A stretch of 45,857 bases of DNA. Origin: Polytrichum commune (Eukaryota; Streptophyta; Polytrichopsida; Polytrichales; Polytrichaceae). Under the pieces are notes generated by a model that was not told the origin of the DNA, did not search any database, and saw only the letters and a list, made by a program, of their open reading frames with translations. The DNA lies in assembly GCA_950295325.1 (NCBI GenBank), contig OX485809.1, positions 30,830,144 to 30,876,000 of the forward strand, in the 5' to 3' direction. Shown one piece after another: positions 11,623 to 22,411 of this stretch. Numbering within the stretch: position 1 is the first letter of the stretch; every line of letters begins with the position of its first letter. The position numbers were made by a program, and so were the translations under genes.

Positions 11623-11801
11623 GGGCATAATCGGTCGAGATTTTGTTGTCAATATAACCGGTTACATGTTGACATCTTTCGGGGTTTCTTTATTAAATCA
11701 AAGAATATTTTTGAATCTCTCTCTCTAGATCGGTCGGTGATTATCCCGAGGTCTTGGATTCGAACCGGTTGTTTCTCAAACCTAGCCGGCCCATCCGTAA
11801 C
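11623..11801 (-). repeat. SINE-like dispersed repeat, copy 1
   Basis: This aligns to 36199-36382 along its full length, and its GGGCATAATCGG end also matches 32673-32720 in the opposite orientation. On the minus strand it carries GGTTCGAATCC (11756-11766), a perfect match to the tRNA-type B box of Pol III promoters. An A box at the expected spacing is not convincing and there is no A/T tail I can define, so SINE is only the best guess. Both ends carry CCGGTT words. Confidence 0.45.
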
Positions 11802-11810
11802 TACATCAAA

Positions 11811-11997
11811 TTAGTGTGGGTTACCATTTGATATGACTTGTCGCTATAACTTTCTACAAACAACATAATTTTCTGCCAACTAAGTCACATCATATCCTTC
11901 GGTGTGCATACGAACTACCCATGTTATTCGGGTAACAAAACGATGCTCTCAGTAAAACGTTATACGAATGCATAACATGAATGGTAACCCACACTAA
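11811..11997. mobile_element. MITE of about 187 bp
   Basis: The termini are a perfect 18-bp inverted repeat, TTAGTGTGGGTTACCATT, at 11811-11828 and reversed at 11980-11997. It lies about 10 bp from the SINE-like repeat, so one probably inserted next to the other. It has no coding capacity. Confidence 0.75.
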
Positions 11998-12183
11998 TTA
12001 GACACAGCAGTGCAGCTGTCGGTTCTCCCCATTCATCGATTCTGACACCACTCGAACACTCTTCCTTACTACATCTCATAAAAATGGTCCAAACTCCGTG
12101 AAGCTTCCCACAAACCCTAGACTTTATTCATAAGTCTATTGATACCTGGGTTTACCACAGGCATGCCCACAACATTGACAGGA

Positions 12184-12185
<2 letters not shown>

Positions 12186-12270
<85 letters not shown>
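12186..12270. repeat. Compound (AT)n-(GT)n microsatellite
   Basis: About 15 AT dinucleotides pass directly into about 28 GT dinucleotides. The open frames on both strands here are products of the dinucleotide run. Confidence 0.95.
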
Positions 12271-12274
<4 letters not shown>

Positions 12275-14997
12275 ATTTGGTGTTCCATATACGGTATGCA
12301 GCCAAGTGGAAGCGTTTGAATCGGAGACTCACTCGAGTCGAGATGCATATATAGTTTAAAGTGTCGCTCCCTAATCAAGGTGGTGTTTGATTTTCATAAC
12401 TATGCCAACCTGTAGAACCTTAAATAAGCCCCGAAAAGGTTCAGAACCTATCACCACATTTAGCCGAGCCTACAGTCCCTCGTTTGTTGGCTAATCTCCA
12501 AGGCTGCCAAGAGCGTGCTCTCCTTCCTTAATGGTGGGTCTCCAATCTTGATCCGAGGGTCGCGCTTGCCTCAATCCAACGGCACAAACGTCACGAGGGA
12601 GGTCACTTGTTCTTGAGCTTAATTTCCTGGGTTTAAGTGAGGTTAGGGTGGATACTTCTATATTTGTTCCTTAATAAGCATTTGAGCATGTTTCATGTAG
12701 TGTTCAATATTGAAGTCTTCAACACCTGTCAAATGTCATTTTGGCCGTCATTTATTTTTATTTTGTTTTTGGGCACTTCACAAAAATGTGCTCTACAAAG
12801 TTCTCGCTAGTTGCAGTGAAGGCCTCTTCAAAAATTGCTTGTCACAAAATTTTGTGGCTACAATGTGCAAATTGAAACATAGTTGGACTCAAATCTTGGC
12901 ACTCTAGCAGACACTTCCAAATTTCCAAATAACTCTTGCATTGTAACTCTGCAACTTCGGCTTGGCAAGCACAACTATGTGTGAAAATGGATTTTCCAAA
13001 CAAAATTGGGTGAAGAGTGATCGCAAAAGTCGATTGAAACATTGGATGAATTGATACGACTGTCATTTTGCGGTCTTCCAATGGAAAATATGAAAACATT
13101 GTTATGGATCTGAATAATGTTATGCTTACACCAAAAGCGGCTCATGTAATTCTTGTTCCCTAAATGAGCATGGCTTGCTCGTGAGCAAGTAGTGTTGAAT
13201 CTGGACACACCTATAATCAACACTTGTCATCAATACGGACATTCATAATATTTTCAGCCAGTGTTCCAAATATAAGTTTTAAGATACGTTGGAATCCTCA
13301 ATTGAATATTTGACGAATATCCAAAAGTCAAAACCGCTAGCTTCCTTAAACCAATCCATAGGCTCTGTGTATGATGATGACCTTGCATATGATGAGGACC
13401 CCCACCTTCATTGCCTAGAACCAATACAAGATCGCCTTAAACCAACACAGCATAGTTGGGTACTAGACCCAAGTTAGATCAAAGCCCACCTAGTAACGGT
13501 GTGCAAAGCCTTATGGCCTTGCGTTAGTCCCACCCGGTTCGCTTGCAAAACCGCTGCCTTGCATCCCAGGGACCGACCCCCTTTATGCCTAGAACCGACC
13601 CCCTTTGTGCTTTGTGGGCCTATCTCCTTGGCTATGTGAATAAAATGGCTAGAGTAGTTCCCCCACATGGTTTTCTACAATTGGCCTTTTCATGATTGGC
13701 TTTTTTATAAAAAAAACCCAATCATCTGAGGTCCAGCAAAATCCGGTTTTATTCGGTTTTATTACATATAAGTTGAGATTCTAGGGCAGAGAGCACAATT
13801 GCCAGTTGGAATACATATGGCGACAACTCGAATAAAACCATGGTTTTATTCGCACAAATCAAGTTTTTTGCATTAAAACCAAAAACCCAATGCATTGAGC
13901 GGGAAAAGTTGGGTTTTTTTCCACCCTTGAAAACGATCACTCCGTGGGCCCGGACACTCCTACACCATGTAGAATGGTTCAAAGTAGTAGAATGTTAGCG
14001 ATTGGGAGGCGTTTACTGGCATTGGTTTTAGCACCCTCTACCGTAGGTGAACAACACATTGGTTCCAAATTGCTATTTTTTTTGAGGGAATGTGTGGATT
14101 TTTGTAGGATCCAACCAATAGACCATTGACATGTGACACTTTGCTCAAAATCTATATTGATTTGTGTTGAGCGTGCTTGTCACCTACAGTTTTGTTCATG
14201 CAATCAAAAAGAGGTTTCAAAACCTCCGTTCATAGACATAATGGATGCCTCTATTTTGAATGAGGTGAATTGTGCAAAATGGTTGTTGCAAGGGTGTTGG
14301 TCACTACAATCTGTTGACGAAGACACAACTCTCGACTTCATCAAGTTAACCCTAACAAGGCAATGGTATATGATATATAGCCTTTCTTGAAAATTATAGA
14401 AGCCCCCAACAAACACCAAATTCAAACTTGACTTGGTCTTTGGCATTGAAACTATAGTTTACACAACTTGCTACACAAGAAAGCGAGAATGCAATGATAT
14501 GTAAAAATGGTATTTGAATATAAGCCGTTTATATGGGGCCAAATCTTCCACATTTGTGTTGCATATATGTCATGGCCCTCTAAGAACTTCAAGGTTTAGA
14601 GAGGCTCCATTATGTACGCCCTATATACAAAAACCCTACAAGTCCTCACCAAGTCTTGAAGCCATATATTTTATATTTATGGCTTTTGATTTTTTTTTGG
14701 TAGATTATCTTATGTCAAGGAGAAAAAGAAATACAGTCATTTGCGACATTTATGATCAATATAATAAGTATTTATTTGCAAAAACATGCATCCATGAAGT
14801 GTGTTTGAACCCAAAGCTTCAATTACAATAGGAAATTTTGACCGACTAAAAAGCACACTTGATAAATGCGTTAATTTGGATAGGGCCATCTTTAACACCA
14901 TGAGCTAAAAATGAAAATATGTACTCAAACTAGCTTGAGCCCATGCCATCTTAGGCCGTTGCACCCATGCATATGGTTTATGATGGGTGTATAGTTG

Positions 14998-15028
<31 letters not shown>

Positions 15029-17740
15029 CTCTCTCACTCTTATTGTGACCCCTACTCTTACCATGTTAACCATGACTTCGTACTTGTATTTTCTAGCTTT
15101 GGCCCATGTTGTTTGGGCCTCCTGCACTTGTGCATACAACCTATGAGTTGATGAGGTTTGATGAGTAATATGCCGTATAGGGGGGTTCACTCCTTCTTAT
15201 ATTAATGCATACATGTGCACTCAGGACCTATTTATCGGGGGGCTATTTACGTTGCAGAAAAGATTATAAGGTATCGTACTTTTTAAAATAAAGGTAAATG
15301 CTTGTTTTTTAATTATGATTTTTTGGGGAATCATTAAAAATATCCTATTTTACTTATATTGCATTTTTTTCCTTATACCCCAAGTAACCAATTTTTTTGA
15401 ATATATCCCTTTTTTTTTTCTTTCTTAGAGCCCAATTGTTGTCCATTTGTTTCTTACACCACATTTTTTTTTTGGTTATGTAAGGAACATTTCTCTTCTT
15501 ACAACAGAAAATAACCTCTTTTCATCTACTAGCACAGACCCTACCCTAGACCTGCTACCCCTAGTAATTGTTTCCACATTATTTTACATGTACTAACTAA
15601 TTAAAACATGCCATTATATGTGATGGCATTTTACATGTAAACATGTTTTATTATTTAAAACCCCCTATACTATATGTACGTTTTTTGCAAAAATTATCTA
15701 CAATGAATATATTAGACCCTAATTTTGATCGCATGTTGTTTCTACGATTTTCGCCAGTGACCCCCTTGAGGTGTAAGTTGAATTATGGGAAGTATGTAAG
15801 TTGATATATAATGTGCATTACCATGGAAAATTCTATAGTATGGGCCACATTATACACATTCCCACATGAAAATAGGATGTATCCCTAGGAATACTAAATT
15901 AAATAGAAATATTGTAACCTACAACATAATGTGGAGGTCACAAAATACTCGAAGAAGGTTAATTCCAACAAATATGGTAGGTATGTGACCCTATTATGAG
16001 TATTCTTGATTGTGCAAATATTTAGGGCCATTGAATCCGTTAGATAATTGTTTGATCCATTCAACGATTTATGTTTCAAGTTCCATAATTGGAGTGGAGA
16101 TGTAAAAGCTATAGGAGACCTTGGAGTCAAAATTTTCTAACTGATTGAAAGCCATCCCACTTGCATTCAATATGAACTTAAAGTGATGTTTGTATTTTGT
16201 ACACATTGTCCAATCTCATTGTAGCACATATTTTATTAGTCTCCTCATACAACTTAAATATAGGTGACCACTTAAGAAGAGTAGCCACATACATAAGCAT
16301 TATGCCCAGTTGTAACTTGTTGAGGATGTACACTTAATCATGAAATTATCAAATGTATTGAGTTTTATTAATAAATTATTAATACATTTATATAAAAATA
16401 AAATAAAAATGTAAAAAAACCCATCCCGCGAGAGAGAGAGAGAGAGAGAGAGAGTTGGTTACCTCTCATTTGACCAACATAAAAACCACATAATATTATG
16501 CAACTTATATTTGATCATATTTAGTTGATTTGACACCAAATTAATTTTAAAACCCTAAATTAGTCTAGGGCAAGTCATTTGAGATGTAGCAACCACAAAT
16601 TTATTTGGGGGTAAATTTTTTATGTTTGGATAAATAATTCCCTCTCTTCGCCTCCCCCTATCCTACCAACTCCAACCTACCTATGGGTCACCATGTCCCC
16701 TAGCCTCCCATCTCCCAACCTATTTTCCAACTTCCTCACCTTAACACGTACCTCCCCCAACTGGCCCTTTCCTTAACCCTCCCTTTTCCTTCCTTTCCCC
16801 TTAGAACCTGGGCCAACCGGGTCCCAATCATCCTCAACCCTCCACATGGTGGCTCACCACCACCACCACCACCAGTTCTATCGTCGTTCAAAGTGATGTA
16901 TGTAGTCTGAAACCTCACTTTGAGAAGTGTATGCTTCCCCGATTTGTGCCATCTGATTACACTATTGGTCAACTTAATGTAACCTAGACATAAAATCCTC
17001 ATGATAAGGTAAGTGACTCTATTAAATTGTCGACGTTGATTGACCTAAGCGACAAACAATTGCAAAACATTTTCCTATTTTCCAGGTTGTCTCCTCCATT
17101 TTTGCATTGTGTTGTTTTAGGAGCTTTGCAATCTACGATGAACTTAGTGTCATGCAGTTTCAAGAGCTTAGGTGAAGTGGGTTAGTCAGAAATCAAGCAA
17201 CCATTGAAGGGTCGTCTACCTAAAGAGTCAAGTGCTCCACAACAAAATTTCTTGAACCCTTCACTGTCACGGAGCCACCCGACCAATAGATGGAACAAAA
17301 ACTTGCCATTGATTGGTTACAACAAGCCACCAACAACCATCAATTGCGGTGACAATGCCGGGTACCTACTTCACATGGTCGAAATTGAGCCCCCCCCCCC
17401 CTCCTTTGCCCGGCAATGAATGTGGCCCTTGAAGCCAAGCTCTTGATTCTCATCCAAGGTGAACCCGCATTTGTGTCCTTTCTAGTGGAGAGAAGTGCCA
17501 CGGAAAGTGTACGAGCGAGGAACGCAAAGTACTTGAGTCGCTCCTCCAACTTGGCCTCTTCCTTATCCCCTCCCCACCAAATGGAAAAGCCCTCCAATCA
17601 TAGCTCCTGTCCACGCCTCTTCAATGCACCAAATGCCCACTACGAGGCTTGTGGCCTCCAACTTATCACAATCACAATACTCACAAACCTTTTGTAGAGA
17701 GAGAGAGAGGTAGGTCTCTCTCTCTAGGTTAAAGCCTTCG
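12271..17740. other. Long gene-free region
   Basis: I find no supportable gene in these 5.4 kb. It holds a T homopolymer at 15004-15028, a (GA)n run at about 16430-16454 and pyrimidine-rich stretches at 16.64-16.85 kb. Minus-strand open frames at 17340-17751 are somewhat longer than expected for AT-rich DNA and precede the minisatellite, but they match no family I recognise. Confidence 0.45.
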
Positions 17741-18040
17741 TTCTCTAACAAAATGAACCACCTTTACAACGTCAATAGAAAATTTCTCCCCCCCTTAGCA
17801 TTTCTCGAAGAGGATATCCGCGTTCCTCTCTCTCTCTAGGTTCAAGGCTTTGTTCTCTAACAAAATGAACCACCTTTACAACATTGAAAGAAAATTTCAT
17901 CCCTTAGCATTTCTCGAAGAGGGTATCCCCATTCCTCTCTCTCTCTAGGTTCAAGGCTTCGTTCTCTAACAAAATGAACCACCTTCAAAACGTCAAAAGA
18001 AAATATCTCCCCTTAGCATTTCTCTAAGAGGATATCCCCA

Positions 18041-18096
<56 letters not shown>

Positions 18097-18460
18097 GTTC
18101 AAGGCTTTGTTCTCTAACAAAATGAACCACCTTCAAAACTTCGAAAGAAAATTTCTCCCCTTAGCATTTCTCGAAGAGGATATCCCCTTTCCTCTCTCTC
18201 TAGGTTCAAGGCTTCGTTCTCTAACAAAATGGACCACCTTCAAAACGTTGAAAGAAAATTTCTCCCCTTAGCATTTCTCGAAGAGGATATCCCCTTCCCT
18301 CTCTCTCTCTCTAGGTTCAAGGCTTCGTTCTCTAACAAAATGAACCACCTTTACAACGTCGAAAGAAAATTTCTCCCCTTAGCATTTCTCGAAGAGGATA
18401 TGCTCATTCCTCTCTCTCTCTCTCTAGGTTCAAGGCTTCGTTCTCTAACAAACTGGACCA
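17741..18460 (+). repeat. Minisatellite: seven units of about 110 bp with CT tracts
   Basis: Unit starts, anchored on TTCTCTAACAAA, are at 17741, 17853, 17962, 18110, 18217, 18328 and 18441, which gives spacings of 112, 109, 148, 107, 111 and 113. Each unit runs AAGGCTTCGTTCTCTAACAA, ATGAACCACCTT, AGAAAATTTCTCCCCTTAGC, ATTTCTCGAAGAGGATATCC, then a (CT)n tract and TAGGTTC. The 148-bp spacing is explained by expansion of one CT tract to more than 20 repeats. The last unit diverges after ACAAACTGGACC. Units near 111 bp keep a reading frame locally, but the frame breaks elsewhere, so I do not call a gene. Confidence 0.95.
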
Positions 18461-18530
18461 ACGGCTCCACCTTTTCCACCAATGAGAGTGCTTGAAGTGC
18501 AATGGTCACGGGCCCTCAGTCTTGTGTGTG
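18455..18530 (-). repeat. Fragment related to the TIR element at 35069
   Basis: Read on the minus strand, this matches the left part of the 35069-35553 element: TTCACACACAAGACTGAGGG, then GTGACCAT, CACTTCAAGCACTCTCATTG and GTGGAAAAGG. It directly follows the minisatellite. Confidence 0.6.
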
Positions 18531-18758
18531 AATGATAGGCAGCTGCTCGTGATGACTTGAATGCCACATGGGTCCCAACTGCCCGACATCACATGGGAAT
18601 CACGATCCGAAGCAGCCAAAAATTATTTGAAAAGCATGGAACCCATGAGCTCACAATGGGCCTCATGGAGCTTCACATGCCGTCCCCATATAACCATCCT
18701 CGCTTCTTTCCGGCTCCAATGTCTCAAAGAGCATAGCCACGGGAGCATTGTATAAGGC

Positions 18759-19213
18759 ACACTCTAAACTCCGTAGTATCACACCTCTGGCAACCAAAGT
18801 GCACGTGATATTACGGAATTTCTTAGTGTCAACATGGATGCGTGATATTATAGAATTAGTGTAGCATGTGACACTATGGAATAACACAAAGTGCAACTTT
18901 TAAATGGTGTCGTGTGGTCCACGCCACTTGGCCTTCCCGGGCGATGTGGCACGTGCATGCACCAACATTCAACAAGTGGCATAAGAAGAAAAAGAACAAG
19001 AAGGTGACACTCCACATGTTGACACATGACGCAATGCGAGGGTGTGGGTTGACTTCTTTGGTGGTTTGCATTAATGACAAAATTCGTGATATAAGGGAGA
19101 GAAATGTGACAATAAGGAGTGAGATTTGAACTACAAACATCCGTTCCCTAGGGTTTCGGGATATTAGAGAGTGAGTGACATTATGGAGGTTGATATTACG
19201 TAGTTTAGGGTGT
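18759..19213 (+). mobile_element. MITE of about 455 bp, copy 2 of the 10100 family
   Basis: Terminal inverted repeats: the left end reads ACACTCTAAACTCCGTAGTA, and the right end reversed reads ACACCCTAAACTACGTAATA. The body aligns with 10100-10584 and lacks an internal stretch near the middle. There is no transposase. The termini (CACTC and GGGTG) faintly recall the CACTA class, but I would not assign it. Confidence 0.7.
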
Positions 19214-19294
19214 AGTAGTCCAGCCAATCAGGGTGGTCAACCTGATCCAGCGTGGATTTAGTTAATGTTACGAGCCATAGATGAGGAAAGTAAT

Positions 19295-20998
19295 ATTTTT
19301 CTCCCTCTTTAGTATGACATGTTTGGGAAACACAAAAATGTTGTATTCTCGAGGTGCCATCTTCTTGTTAATATGACAAATGGCGTAAAATTGTCGTACT
19401 ATCGAGGGAATACAAAAAACATAAGCAATATGAGGTTAAAAATATATACAACGAGCTTAAGCAATATATATTGTATGAAATAATAACTTATAACTCCAAA
19501 CAAATACAAATATTCTCAAGAACTTTTGGAATAGGAGTTCCAAGATCTCGTGTGTTGCCTACCCTAGTTAGCAATTGTCATCTTATCTAAATTCCCTACT
19601 AGCTTTTGAAAACTAATAATTTCATTAACACCAAAATGTAAAGAGTTGTCTAATAAGAAATTAGACAACAATGATGCATGACGCTTAGGATCACTAAGCT
19701 TTACTATAGGTGGAGCAACATCATTCACATCTATTAAATGTAGATCAACATTAAGATCAAAGCCTTGTGCATGATTGATTCCCAAAGCAGCATCCACCAA
19801 CTCATCAACACTCAATTCTAGCTCACTAATCTCTTCCCCTTCCATCTGAATGTAAGTCTCGATTCACATCACATCATCACCCAATCGCAACTTTGAAATC
19901 ATAGCACCAAGTTCATATGATTCTCCTTACATTCTATTCTTCTCCTTTTCATCAACTAGGGCAAAATCAACATGCCATGTTGCAGGTAATATACGCGCCA
20001 TCCTCCAACAATTCTTGACTATATGTGCATCCAACTCGTTCCATACTTCATAACTCCACATGATAGCCTATCTAATGTTGGGCACCATCTTCCTCAAGTC
20101 CTTCAATGTAGCATCATCATATTGTGATAAAACCCATTACAAAAGTTTCTTCCTATATTGAATTTTGAAAAATGCTACTATACCTTGATCCAAAGGTTGA
20201 ACTACGCTTGTAACATTGGGAGGAAGGGATACCAAAGTCATGTTGCTCAATTCCAAGGTTGAAAAACCATGAGACTTACCAACTTTGGCAGAGCTAACAA
20301 CATGTGAAGATGCATCATCCAAAATCATATTCACCTTTCCATTTTGGCCTTTAAATTGATTGTTGAGCTGCAAAATCCAAGCTTCAAATATATCCCCCTT
20401 CATCCAAACTGTTTTATTTGGGTGCCACCGAGCATACTCATGAGGTTGCCACCTTCTAAAACATCGTGGTTGCTTTGACGTATAAATCACAAGCAACTCT
20501 AACTCATCAGTCCCAGTTGAATTAACAACAAGAGCAAGTGTTACACACTCCATCTGTAACTTCCAACCTTCACCTTCCCTTGTGCTAATGTTTTATGAGG
20601 ATGTGCTCTAGAATACAATCTAGTCTCATTCATGTTGTAAACATCTTCAAGCTCATAATTTGACGCAAGAACAGGAAGGAGGCCATTCTAACCCTAACCA
20701 GGTCCATTCTACACTAGTAACCCTAATTATCATTAAATTCCCAATGACAAGTGAAGTTTTTGAGTAGTTCCCGAGTGAAAATGGATGTATTTTAGATGTA
20801 CATAACATAGACGAAAGGAATTGTAGCATTAACTACCTCTTTAATATGACAAAACGGAGATTCTAAATGTCGTATTATCGAGTGTCGTAGTCGTATAAAA
20901 GAGGGAGTTTTGGGCTAAAAAGTTTGGTCTTGGCAAAAAAATTGTCGTAATATCATGGGTGTCGTATAAACGAATGTCGTACTAATGAGGTTAGACTG
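19295..20998 (-). mobile_element. pogo/Tigger-like DNA transposon relic
   Basis: The right end is clear: read on the minus strand it starts CAGTCTAACCTCATTAGTAC at 20998 and is flanked by TA (20999-21000), as expected for a TA-inserting Tc1/mariner-pogo element. The left end is eroded: CCTCTTTAGTATGACAT at 19304-19320 still matches CCTCATTAGTACGACAT of the right TIR, which puts the outer end near 19295. Repeated TACGAC/GTCGTA words lie inside both ends. The transposase is broken and its N-terminal DNA-binding part is missing (next entry). Confidence 0.8.
19564..20675 (-). pseudogene. Decayed pogo/Tigger transposase (DDE_1 domain)
   Basis: Read from high to low coordinates. It starts inside the catalytic domain (VLASNYELEDVYNMNET), whose usual YNxDET signature has the first catalytic Asp changed to Asn. 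Next come HKTLAQGK, a frameshift near 20555-20570, then TLALVVNSTGTDELELLVIY, ILDDASSH (second Asp kept), LVSLPPNVTSVVQPLDQGI (third Asp kept) and FFKIQYRKKLL. A TAA stop is at 20137-20139, and after it the same frame still reads KDLRKMVPNIR, stop, then EVWNELDAHIVKNCWR and MARILPATWH, all typical of Tigger C-terminal regions. An acidic tail follows at 19564-19845. The CENP-B-type N-terminus is gone. One substitution at a catalytic residue, one frameshift and at least three stops make it clearly dead. Confidence 0.88.
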
Positions 20999-21008
20999 TA
21001 AGAAAAGA

Positions 21009-21948
21009 CTAAGGGTCGCTTTACACCTAGAGGCCGGGCCAATTCCCCTTGAGGCCAATTACATGAAATTTCAGCCCCTTTTGGGTTGGAGGCCGGCCTC
21101 AACTACACATTATAATAAGATTATAATGGGGGCCAATTTTCCCATATGTAAAGGCCTTAGAGCATCCTCAGTCGGTCTAGGTAAAGCTCACTGCAAACCA
21201 AAACCTATCTTTTGACTGACCTAAAATTAGAAACTGAAATTACCATCATTAGAAGCACACCTAAATAAACGTGAGATATTTCTCAAGAAAAAAGAATTGT
21301 AAAAATTTGACGTAGGTGAAATCCCTCATTGAAAACACCACATTTTCAAAATTTAGAGGGAGTGCACCAAATCTTGCTTTAAAATGGAAAGATCCTCCCA
21401 CACTCCCTCCAAATTTTTGACATTTAGAGGAAGTGTGGGAGGATCTGTCCATTTTAAGCAAGATTTGGTGCACTCCCTCTAAATTTTGAGCAATTTTAAG
21501 CAAGATAGGTCTTGGTTTGCAGTGAGCTTTACCTAGACCGACTGAGGATGCTCTTAGGGCCAAGAAGCTAGGCCAGTTCAATAAATCTAGCATAATCCAA
21601 CGGATCTAGCATAATCTAGCATAGAGCCATTCATATTCCCACATAATCCAATGGATATGGTTTGCTAGAAAAATCATGTTTTATTATGAAATTTTTCCTT
21701 TATTGAAATGTGACATTGGCCCCCAAGCCAAGAATTGACCTTCCATTTTAGGTGCACCCAATTCAACGAGATCAGGCCGTATCGTACCCTACATTTTTTT
21801 TTTAAAGATTTTATACCACCAAATCGACCCGGCCTCTAGGTGTAAAGGAATTGGGGCCGATTTCAGCCTTTTGACCAGTCACAAGTGAGGATTTCAAACC
21901 TCTTACACAACAAATTGGCTGGGCCTCTAGGTGTAAAGCGGCCCTAAG
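21009..21948. mobile_element. TIR DNA transposon, non-autonomous, about 940 bp including an insertion
   Basis: Inverted termini of about 35 bp: CTAAGGGTCGCTTTACACCT at the left and, reversed, CTTAGGGCCGCTTTACACCT at the right, both continuing AGAGGCC and GCCAATT. A further inverted copy of CCTCTAGGTGTAAAG lies at about 21834. Possible flanking duplication: AAGAAA on both sides. It carries the MITE at 21160-21553 inside it, and its left end is only about 10 bp from the pogo relic. It has no coding capacity. A hAT- or Mutator-type origin is possible but not shown. Confidence 0.75.
21160..21553. mobile_element. Nested Tourist/PIF-Harbinger-like MITE with TTA target duplication
   Basis: Near-perfect inverted repeats of about 50 bp begin GAGCATCCTCAGTCGGTCTA and continue GGTAAAGCTCACTGCAAACC. 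The element is flanked on both sides by TTA (21157-21159 and 21554-21556), the target site typical of PIF/Harbinger elements. A second internal palindromic block (CCTCCCACACTCCCTCC against its reverse) extends the hairpin. It sits inside the 21009-21948 element and is therefore younger than it. Confidence 0.85.
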
Positions 21949-22411
21949 AAACAGTGATGAGAGTAGATATATAGTTCAAGACAAGACCAGTCATGCTTGT
22001 AGTCAGAAAGTTAGCCATGGCAAGACTCTCGCTAGCTGTTCCGCAATAATAAGACCATCACACAGCCTTACCCGCCAGCATCCCATCCCATACTTGAGTG
22101 CCCAAGACTTCATCTCCTTGTTTTGGTGTCAAGCCTGCCGGTCTCACACACACACACACACGTGCGCTCATACATCCACATTTGGGTGTTTCATAACATT
22201 ATTCAGCTGCATGGTTGTGTTCCAATCTATATTTAGCATCTGCCATAGGCTTCCACCACTACATACCTTCATGGGAAGAATCTTAGACAATAGGAAGAAC
22301 CGGACACCGGTATGAATAATATTTTGGGTGAATAAGGTCCGGATGAACGTGGCTTCTTATGGATAGTGCCACAATGAATAATGATTCATGTGCATAGTAG
22401 GCCGGGAGTAT
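21949..22411. other. Gene-free spacer
   Basis: This contains a short (CA)n run at about 22144-22162. No gene or paired repeat was seen. Confidence 0.4.

Noticed and set aside
11756-11766. Possible tRNA gene from the GGTTCGAATCC word
   Set aside because: No cloverleaf, acceptor stem or anticodon arm can be folded around it; kept only as a SINE-like hint.
12136-12378. Open frames over the AT/GT microsatellite
   Set aside because: Products of dinucleotide repetition (runs of Thr-His, Tyr-Ile and Cys-Val).
14978-15190. Minus-strand frame with AQVQEAQTTWAKARKY, faintly like the tail of a gypsy integrase
   Set aside because: Too short, ends in a Lys run from a T homopolymer, and no other pol domain lies nearby.
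18229-18495. Repetitive open frame across the minisatellite
   Set aside because: The frame survives only where unit lengths happen to be multiples of three; no start context, domain or splice support.
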